Assembly (NCBI RefSeq): GCF_001703635.1
Contig: NZ_LQZT01000034.1
Coordinates: 1 to 43,167 of the forward strand
Direction of reading: 5' to 3'
Length of the DNA stretch: 43,167 nucleotides
From: Parahoeflea olei
GTDB lineage: Bacteria > Pseudomonadota > Alphaproteobacteria > Rhizobiales > Rhizobiaceae
The notes beneath the pieces are model-generated. The model saw nothing but the letters and a program-made list of their open reading frames with translations. It was not told where the DNA came from and did no database searches. The translations under genes were made by a program, and so were the position numbers. Shown one piece after another: positions 17,558 through 27,300 of the stretch (its first letter is position 1; every line of letters starts with the position of its first letter).

Positions 17558-18255
17558 CAATTGCAGACACCAATTCCTGGCGCGGCATTCAAGCCGAGCT
17601 TCTGCGCCGGATCAACGAGCGGGAATGGCTGCCGGGAAGCCTGGTGCCGAGCGAGGCCGATCTCGCGATCGAATTCGGCTGTGCCCGCGCCACCGTCAAC
17701 CGGGCGATGCGCGAGATGGCCGATGCCGGCCTGCTTGATCGCAAGCGCAAGGCCGGCACCCGGGTGGCGCTGCATCCGACCAGCCGCGTGGTTCTCGACA
17801 TTCCGATCATCCGGCTCGAAGTCGAGCAGCGCGGCGCCGAATGGCGCTACAGCCTGATCGAGAGTTCGGCCGAGCCGGCCTCGCTCGCGCTCACCAGCCG
17901 CCTCGGCCTGCCCCGCGACAGCGAAATGCTCCATGTCCGCAGCCTGCACTATGCCGACAACCGGCCGTTCCTGCACGAGGACCGCTGGATCAATCTCGAC
18001 CTGCTGCCGCATGTCCGCTCGGTCGATTTCTCGGCGATCAGCGCCAATGAGTGGCTGATCCAGAATGCGCCCTACACCGCCGGCGACATCTCGTTTTCGG
18101 CGATGGGCGCCGATGCCGGGCTTGCCGACCTGCTCGACGCGCCCGAGGGTGCGGCCTTGTTCGTGATCGACCGCATCACCTGGGACAAGGACAGGCCAGT
18201 CACCGCCGTGCGCCTCTCCTATGCGCCAGGCTACCGGATGAACACGAAGATCTGA
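17554..18255 (+). CDS. hutC: Histidine utilisation repressor, GntR/HutC family
   Basis: The 233-residue protein has an N-terminal GntR winged helix (WLPGSLVPSEADLAIEFGCARATVNRAMREMADAGLLDRKRKAGTRV) and a UTRA ligand-binding domain with RSLHYADNRPFLHEDRWINLD and the closing VRLSYAPGYRMNTK. In known HutC proteins urocanate releases the repressor from DNA. Its coupling to hutF and location beside the other hut genes make it the local repressor, acting on the 16157-16168 dyad and controlling its own expression through the hutF promoter. Confidence 0.94.
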   Translation: MTIADTNSWRGIQAELLRRINEREWLPGSLVPSEADLAIEFGCARATVNRAMREMADAGLLDRKRKAGTRVALHPTSRVVLDIPIIRLEVEQRGAEWRYSLIESSAEPASLALTSRLGLPRDSEMLHVRSLHYADNRPFLHEDRWINLDLLPHVRSVDFSAISANEWLIQNAPYTAGDISFSAMGADAGLADLLDAPEGAALFVIDRITWDKDRPVTAVRLSYAPGYRMNTKI

Positions 18256-18306
18256 AGCCCCGCCTGTCCCGACCCGGCCGGGCTGCCCCTTGGGCCGAAA
18301 GCGGAA

Positions 18307-18345
18307 GCATCCTGCGTCAACCGGTGGCGGCCGCGCGCAGGATGC
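18307..18345. terminator. Hairpin between convergent hutC and adhesin genes
   Basis: GCATCCTGCG at 18307-18316 and CGCAGGATGC at 18336-18345 form a perfect 10-bp stem with a 19-nt loop. It lies in the 129-bp gap where hutC and the adhesin gene converge. There is no T-run, so it may be a transcript-end stabiliser or part of a rho-dependent end rather than a classical terminator. Confidence 0.5.
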
Positions 18346-18384
18346 TCGCCGGCAGATCCCGATTGCGGGCGCCGGTGGCGCCCG

Positions 18385-21300
18385 TCACACGGGGTTCATG
18401 GCCGCGGCGCCATCGTCTTCCACCAGGATCTTGAGCACGTCCAACCCGCCGGTGGCGGTGAAGTCCGAAGCGTGATCGAAGATCACCGTGTCGCCGATGC
18501 CATCCATGTTCTGCGCGGCAAAGGCCTCCCCGGTCGAGCCCTCGCCGCCGTCTGCCGGCAGCGTTGCGGCGTTCAACAGCTCGGAAAGGTCGACGAGATC
18601 CCCCTCGCCCGTCCCATAATCGGCGATCAGGTCGCCGATTCCGCCGTCGAAGGCCTGCGACAGGGCCGCCGCGTCGAACACGAAGGTGTCGGCCGCGTCC
18701 CCGCCGGCCGGCGCGCCGCCGCTGGCATCCGTGGCGACGACCGGACCGAGATCGAGGCCGAAATAGCTGCCGGTCGAGCCGTCGACCATCACGAAGTCGC
18801 CTTGGGCGAACACGTGCTGGCCGTCGGTGACATAGTCGCGCGCGGCGGCTCCGAGATCGATGGCGGCGATGCCGGCCTCGTCCAGCGAGAGCAGTTCGCC
18901 GGCATCGGTCAGGCCGTCGCCATTGCCGTCGACCCACAGCTTGATGTCGCCGAAGCGGAGATCGCCCGCGTCGATCCGGCCGTCGCCGTTGCTGTCGAAA
19001 CTTGCGAGCGCATCGAGCGAGTCGGCGAAGTCCCCGCCATTGAACCCGGGCGAAAACACTTCGTTGCCGTGTTCGATCGCGCCCGAACCGTCGAGGTCGG
19101 CCACCAGCAGCCCGTCGCCGCCCGAAGGCCAGCCGATCCGGTCGGCCACGCCGTCCTGGTCGAGATCGAAGGCGGCATCCGTGAAATGCAACCCGTCGCC
19201 GTTGAGATCGAGCACGATCGGATCGGAACTGCAGGCCACGTTGACCACGAGGTCGTCCATCATGAAATAGGTGTTGCCGTTGCCGCCGTTGTTGACTCCT
19301 TGGAATTCAATGCGGTCGACGTTCTCGAAGCCGGGCAGGTCCGAGAAATCCACCCAGACAGGCTGTTTCAGCGAGAGCGCCACCGTCATCGTGCCGACCG
19401 GCTCGGAGGTTCCGTCGACATAGGCCCGGACCACGAGGTTCATGCTCGTGTTGGTTTGTGCCGAGAACCATCCGCCGACGAGATCCATGGTCCCGCTTAC
19501 GGCCTCGACCGAGGCCGTGCCGCCATTGAGGTTGTACGCCACGTTCTGGCCCGAGCGCTGGGTGCCGCGCGTGGACAGATCCTCGTCGGTCTCGTTGAAG
19601 CGGAAGTTGTGCCATTGCAGGCCTTCATGGACGCCGCCGATATTGCCGTAGGCCTGCCCCGGATGACTGAAGGATTCAAAGCTGATGGTGCGGGTCAGGG
19701 TCTCGTGCGGATAGATCGTCACCGCATCGAGGAAGGTGGTGGCATCGTTGCCGCTCACCGCCGGTGTCTGGCCTTCGAAGCGCAAAACATGGGCGCCCGA
19801 GGTCGCGACCGTGAACTCGATCCGGTGCTCGTTGAACTGGGTCGCGCTTGACGGCGAGAAGCTGCCGATCTCGACCCCGTCCAGGAAGACCTTGACCGGA
19901 TTGCCGCCGGTGACCCCTCCGACCGGCTGGGCGCCGCGCGCGGCTGCGGCCAGGCTGAGCGTATAGGTGCCCGCCTCGATGTTGACCTGCTGCTGCAGGA
20001 ATCCGGCGTTCTGGACGAAGGCCGCCTGCTGTCCCGCCGCGGTCGGTGCTCCGAAGGCCCCGCCGGTCTGCTCGATGCCTGTCCCGTTTCCGCTCGCACC
20101 GGTGAACGTCCAGCCGGCATTTGCAGGGTTGTAGACATAGCTCGCCGTATCAGGCGTTTCGAAGCTGGCATTGGCAATGACGGGGGCATCGTAGACGCCC
20201 TGCACCTCGACCGTGACCGTGGCGGTCGTGGTGCCGCCGTGACCGTCGCTCATGGTGTAGGTGAACGTGTCCGGCCGGCTCTCTCCGACGCCCATCGTCT
20301 GCAGCGACGCCGAGGTCCTGGCGTCGTAGGTGATCTCCCCGGTCGCTGCATTGTAGGTGACGGTGGCCCCCGCGGCACTGTTCGAGACCGACAGGATATG
20401 CGCGGGCGCATTGGCGTCATTGGCGAGCAGCCAGCTTTCCGAGAAGGTGAAGGGCGCATCCTCGGTGATGGCGGCATAGGCCGAGGTGTTGAGGCCGCCG
20501 GCCTCGATCACATAGCCAAAGGACTGCTGAATGGCACTGTTGCTGGCGTCGATATCGTTCCACAGCTTATCCTTGTCGGTGGCGAGATAGTCCTCGCCGG
20601 TGCCAAGGCCCGTGGCATCGCCAGGATTTTCCGCAGACCAGTTGGTATAGGCATCGACCTCGGCACTGCCGGAGGGAGCGGGTCCGCCATTCCAGAAGAT
20701 CTGGCCTGCTTCCGGACCCGTGACCCATCGCCAGACGCCTTCCTGGGCTTCGTCCGACCCGCCAAGATGGATGCGCGCAGGTGCTATTCCGTTGATGAAC
20801 GCGTTTTCCGAAGCGCTCGTCACCGTGGCGAGATAGGAGTCTCCCGAAATTGCCGCGGCAGCCGCCGCCTTCGACGCGAACCAGGTCGAGTTGCCCGACA
20901 CATATTGATAGATATGCCCGTTCTCGGCGTTCCAGTACCAGTTCTCGGGCACGGGGTTGATGTAATCATTGGCGGCGACCGCCAGCGGGGCGTCCGCTTC
21001 CGGCGTCACGGTGATCTCGGTGGTGACATCGGTGGTCCCGCCATCGCCATCCGACACGGATATCGTCAGCGTGCGCGTCGCCGTCGGGTTATCCGAAGAG
21101 TTGGCGAAGGTCAGGTTCTCGATCAGCTTCTCGACCACTGCCGGCGTGGCAAAGGCATTGAAGCTGACGGAGAACGGCGTCGCTCCCGATCCGCCCGCCA
21201 GATTGCCGATATACTGCCCGTTGTAGCTGACCTGGGCGCCCGACACGGTAAAGCCGTTGCCGGAATTGAGCCCGATCGTGTCTTCGCCTGCGACAAATCC

Positions 21301-24300
21301 AGACACGGTCACGCTGCCGCCGGCGAAATTGGCGGAATCCGGGTCCGTCAGCGTCACATCGGCGTCGATGATCTGCGGCGCGGCATTGACGGTGTTTTCC
21401 AGGAACGTGGCATTGTCGAGCCCGGTCAGCCCGGGCGCGTCATTGGAGGCCGTCACGGTGACATTCACCGTGCCCGTATCGGTGCCCTCGCCATTGCTGA
21501 GCGTGTAGCCGAAGCTCGCCTGGCCGGAGAAATCCGTGTCCGGGGTGAAGGTGATGACGCCCGCACTGAGTTGGACCGTGCCGTGGGTGGCTCCGAAAAC
21601 GGCAGTGATGGTCAGCGGCTGGCTGCCTGCCGGATTGGTGTCGTTGGCGATCAGATCGGCAACATTGAAAGTCAATGCCGTGTCTTCGTCGGTGGTCAGC
21701 GAATCCGTCACCGCCGTCGGCGCTTCCGCCACGTCCGTCACCGTGACGACGATGTGCTGCACGTCCGTGCCGCCATGGCCGTCCGACACCTGGACGTCGA
21801 TCTCGTAGCGATTGTCGAGATCGACATCCTGGGGGATTTCGTAGTTCGGCGCTGCGACGAAGCTCACCACGCCGGTGGACGGATCGATGGTGAACCGGGC
21901 GAAATCGGTTCCCGCCGTCTGGAGGATCGCATACTGCGGCGTGTCGCCGTCGATATCGCCGGAGGTGACGGTGGTGACCGCGGTCGAATTTTCCGCGACA
22001 TCGATCGCAGCGGTATCACCGCCGCCATTGGACGTGATCTCCGGCGCGTCGTTGACCGCCGCGATCGAGACAGGAACCGTCAGCGTGCTGGTGGCGGTGT
22101 CGCCCCCCACGCCTTCCGTCGCCGTCGCCGTCACCGTGAGATCGAAGGTGCCATGGTAGTTGGCGGGCGGCGTCAGCGTCAGCGTCGCCAGGTTCCAGCC
22201 GGTGACATCGACCTCCGTCACGCCGAGCGTCGCGGTGAAGCTGTGGGTTCCGTCGCCGAGCGTCGCGCCGACAGGCACTGCGGAGATCGAAACCGAGAGG
22301 GTTTCTGACCCGTCGATATCGACGAGCGTCGCGCGAACCGCGGGCTGTGCCACAGCCGTGTCTTCAGCGCCCTCGGCGGATGTGCCGAGGATGAAATGCT
22401 GGACCGACACGCCATTGGCGCCGCCGGCGCCGAGGCCCCATGTCACCACGATCGTGCCGTCGCTGAGTTCAGCAATGGAAGGACCGGTCGAGAGCGTCTC
22501 CACCGATCCCACTTCGGTGACCGCGCCGCCCAGGCGGGTTTCGCTGCCCACCGGATCGCCATTGGCATCGTAGCGCTGGCCGTAGAGACCGGTAGACGCA
22601 CCGCTGTTGCCGTTCGACAGCCACGAGACCAGGAACCCGCCGTCGCTCAAGGCGATGACCGTGCTGTTGTTCTGATTGCCGGTCGTGGTGGTGTTGACCT
22701 CGAACTCCGCCTCGACCTTGTTGCCGGCTGCATCGAAGCGTTGCCCGTGAACTTCCTGGTTGGCATCCCCCGTGGTCCAGACCACGACGAAGCCGCCATC
22801 GGCGAGCACGGCGACATCGGGCGAGCGCTGATCGCCGGCGGTTTGCGTATTGACCGGGAACTCAGGGCCCACGGGCGTGCCCGAGCCATCGTAGCGCTGG
22901 CCGAAAATGCCATAGCCGTCGCCGTCGCCCAGCTGGGAGTCCCAGGTGATGACGAAGCCGCCGCCCGGCAGTGCGGCCACCTCGGGGCTGTCCTGATAGC
23001 CTGCGGAGATGGTGTTGACATGGAACTCGTTGCCTGCGGGATTGCCGCCGGCATCGAAGACCCGGGCCTGGATTTCATAGGGATCGCTGCCGCCGGTGGT
23101 TGCCCGCCAGGTGATCACGAACCCGCCGCTTTCGAGCGCAGCGACGGAACTCCAGGCCTGCTGCCCCGAGGTGAACAAGTTGTTGACCAGGAATTCGCCG
23201 CCGATCTTGCCGCCGTTCGCATCGAAGCGTTGCGCAACAATGTCGTAAGCGTTGCCGTCCGGCCCGAAGGAGGACCATGTGACGACAAAGCCGCCGGTCT
23301 CGAGACCTGCCGCCGCACTAAAGCGCTGGAAGCTGCTGGTGAAGGTGTTGACCAGGAACTCCGGCCCCTCGGCCACGTCGTCGGCGGAGTAGATCCGGCC
23401 AAAGATGCCGTAATCGCTGCCGTCCGGCGCCTCCCAGGTGACGAGATAGCGTCCGTTGTCGAGCGCCGTGACGGAGCTGCGGGCGCCATTGCCGGTTTGA
23501 ACCCGGAAGGAATCGTCAAGCGGAGCGATGGCGTCGCTGAAAACGCCCAGCTCCGGCGCATCCGCAATCGGCGCCACGGTTACCAGCACGACGCCGGTGT
23601 CGGTGCCGGCACCGTTGCTCAGCGTGTAGTTGAAGCTCGCCTGGCCGGAGAAATGCGCGTCGGGCGTGAAGGTGATGACACCCGCGACCAGCGAGACCGT
23701 GCCGTTGACAGCCCCGGAAACGCCGGTGATCGTCAGCGGCTGCGCGCCGGGCGGGTTGGTGTCGTTGCCGGTCAGGTCCGCCACCGAGAAGGTCACCGCC
23801 GTGTCTTCGTCCGTGCTGCCCGAATCGGTGACGGCCGTCGGCGCTTCCGGAACGTCGGTGACGGTCACGTTGATGCGCTGCACATCGGATCCGCCGTTGC
23901 CGTCGGAAACCTGGACATCGATCCGGTAGACATTGTCGAGGTCGGCATCGGCCGGCGCTTCGTAATCCGGTGCTGCAACAAAGGTCAGCACGCCGGTGGT
24001 GGCGTCGATGGTGAAAAACGCGAAATCCGTGCCCGCCGTCTCGAGGATCGCATATTGCGGCGTGTCGCCGTCGACGTCGCTGGCGGCAACGGTGGTCACC
24101 GCCGTGGTGTTCTCCGCGACATTGATCGCCGCTGTCGCGCCTCCGCCGTTGGAGATGATCACCGGGTCGTCGTTCACGGCCGTGACGGTGAGGCTCACGG
24201 TGTCCGTGGCGGTCGAATAGCCGGTGGTGCCGCCAGTGGTCGAGATGGTCCAGTAGCCGCCATTGCCGCCGCCGTTGCCGTCCCAGGCGCGGAACGTGAG

Positions 24301-27300
24301 CGCCTCATCGACGGTGCCGCTGTAATCGGCGTTCGGCACGAAGGCGAGACGCGCATCCGGCCCCAGCGTCAGCGCATGGCTGTCCGACACCGGCGTGATC
24401 GCGAACCAGTGCGCCCCGTTGTCGACCGTGTAGTACCAGGTTCCATTGGCCGTGTTCTGCCCGGTGATGGCAATGCCGGTGAAGGAATTGTCATCGGTGA
24501 CATTGTCGAGGCCACCCTCGCCTTCCCGGGCGACCAGATCCGACACCGCGGTGCCACCGCCAATTCCCGGCAAGGCCGCGTCCTCGGAAACAAGGATCGA
24601 CGGACTCGCCGTCGCGTCAAGCACCGGCGCATCGTTGACGCCCGACACCCGCACCACGAGTTGGCTGGACGCGAACTCCCCGGCGTTGCCGTGCAGGCGG
24701 TAGTTGATCTGGATGAACCCAGTCTGGCCATTGGCCATCTGGTTCCATTCATCCCCTAGCAGTTCGACGCGGATCTGGTTGTCGGCCGTCACCGTGACGA
24801 GCACGTTGTCCGCGGTCACGCCTGCGGGCAGGAAGTAGAACGAAACCCCGCCGACGACCGTCACGGTGTTGCTCGCGCCCGAATCCGGGTCGAGCGTGTC
24901 ATTGGCCAGAACGTCGAAGATGCGGAAGCTGTCGTCTTCGCTCATCCGGAAGGCAGCATCGTTGCTGCCGCTGTCCAGTCTCGCGACCGGCGCGTCATTG
25001 GTGCCGGTGATGGTAAAGGCGAGCGGCTGCAGCCCCGACGTGGTGGTCGCGTCCGACACGCTGATGCCGTAACGCACCGTCAGCGTCTGGCCCGCGGCCA
25101 GGAAGTCGAGATCGGCCGCGGCCGGATCCCAGCTGTAATCGATCGTCTGGGCGCCACCCGTGGCGGTGACCGGGTTGCCGAGCGTCAGCCGGCCCGTCGC
25201 CAGCGCCGCCGTCAGGTCGGCGACCTGCTGCGCGCTCAGCGCGCCGCCGCTCCACACCAGAACCGGACCCGCGCCCACCGAGGCCGTCAGGGTATCGCCG
25301 ATGTCCGGATCGGAAACAGAGAGGCTGCCGCTCACCGGAGCGATGTCCTGGGCATGCGCATCCACCGCTTCGGACACGGCTGCCGGCTGGGTGATCGAGA
25401 GAGTTGGCGCGTCGTTGACCGCGGTCACGGTGAGGCTCACGGTGTCGGTCGCCGTCGAATAGCCGGTGGTGCCGCCGGTGGCCGGGATGGGCCAGTAGCC
25501 GCCATTGCCACCACCATTGCCGTCCCAGGCGCGGATGGTCAGGCCGTCGGTGACGGCGCCGTTGTAATCTGCGTCGGGAACAAAGGCGATGCGCGCTGTC
25601 GACGAGAGCGTCAGCGCATGGGTGTCGGACACGGTCTGGAATGAAATCCAGCTCGCCCCGTTGTTAAGCGAGTAATACCAGGTGCCGTGGTCATTGTTCT
25701 GGTCAATGATGGCAATTCCCGTGAAGCTGCCGTCGTCGCTGACATTGTCGAGACTGCCGCCGCGATCGACCAGTTCCGAAACCAGGGTGCCGCCGCCCAC
25801 TCCCGGAAGCCCGGCGTCCTCTGAAAGCGTCACGGACAAGTCGGCCGCCGGATCGAGCACCGGCGCGTCGTTGACGCCGGAGACCCGCACCATCAGCTGG
25901 TTGGTCGAGAACTCGCCATTGTCGCCGTGCAGCCGGTAGCCGATCTGGATGAAGCCGGTCTGGCCATTGACCAGCTGGTCCCATTGCGACCCCTTCAGCT
26001 CGACCCGGATCTGGTTGTCCGCCGTCACCGTCACCTCGACATTGGCCTCTGTCATGCCCGGCAGACCCGAGAACGAAACGCCGCCGACCAGCGTGACGGA
26101 ATTGCTCGCGCCCGAATCCGGGTCGAGCGTGTCGTTGGCGCGCACGTCGAAGATGCGGAAGCCGTCGTCCTCGGTCATCCGGAACGCCGCGTCATTGCCG
26201 CCGTAGTCGCGGACGGCGACCGGCGCGTCATTGGTGCCGGTGATCGTGAAGCTCAGCGGCTGCGCCACGGCCGACGCGGTGGCATCCGACACGGTGACGT
26301 CGTAGCGCACCGTCAGCGTCTGGCCAGCGGCCAGGAAATCGAGATCGGCCGCGGCCGGATCCCAGCTGTAATCGATCGTCTGCGCGCCACCGTTCGACAC
26401 AATCGCGCTGCCGAAGCTGAGCCGGCCCGTCGCCAGTGCCGCGGTCAGGTCGGCCACCTGCTGCGCGCTCAGCGTGCCTCCGCTCCAGACGAGCGTCGGG
26501 CTGCCCTCGACCGTCGCCGTGAGCGTGTCGCCGATGTCGGCGTCGGTGACCGTGATGGTGCCGGGCACCGCCGCGATGTCCTGCGCATGCGCATCCGCAG
26601 CCTCCAGCACCGCCGCCGGCTGCACGATGCTGACCACGGGCGCGTCATTGGTGCCCTGGATCGTCACCGTCACGGTGCGTTCGACCGTGCCGCCATGGCC
26701 GTCTTCGAGCGTCAGCGTGAAGGTTTCCACCTTGGTGTCGTTGGCGCCGAGATATTCGACGGCCGAGGCCGCGACCGAATAATTCCAGGTGATCTCGCCG
26801 CCCGTGCCGGTGCCGGTCGTGTCCTGGGTGACGCTGGCCGTGAGCGTGCCGAGCGCATTGGCGGAGCTGACGATGGTCGGATTGATGCTGTGCGTGTCGC
26901 TGAGATCGACATCGCTGAACGAGATCGTGCCGCTGTCGGTGAGGTTGCCGGTGGGCATCACCAGTTCGGTCACGCCGCCGGTCACGTCGGCGGAGGCCAC
27001 CACGGGACTATCATTCGTGCCGGTGACGGTGATCGTGACGGTCTGGACCGACGCGAACAGCCCATCGCGGATCTCGACATCGAAGGACAAGGTGATGGTT
27101 TCGCCGGCTGCGAGGAAATCCACGGCCCCGTTGCCCAGCGCATAGGTCCAGTCAATCGCGCCGCCTGAGGGCGAGGTCGACTCCACCGTGACGCCGCCCG
27201 CCGTATCCAGCGAAAAGCCGTCGAGCAGGTCCTGCACCTGCGCCGCCGTCAAGCTGCCTCCGCCGTTGAGCTGCTGGTCGACCAGGCTACGGGCGGTCAC

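Noticed and set aside
20239..24759. Two long rightward frames (20239-22308 and 22396-24759) opposite the adhesin
   Set aside because: Their Arg/Asp/Gly/Val-rich products mirror the adhesin repeats on the other strand; no start signals or domains.
24180..26655. CRISPR-like or transposon repeat
   Set aside because: The repeats are in-frame, protein-coding, over 1.2 kb long and lack spacers, inverted ends or a transposase.
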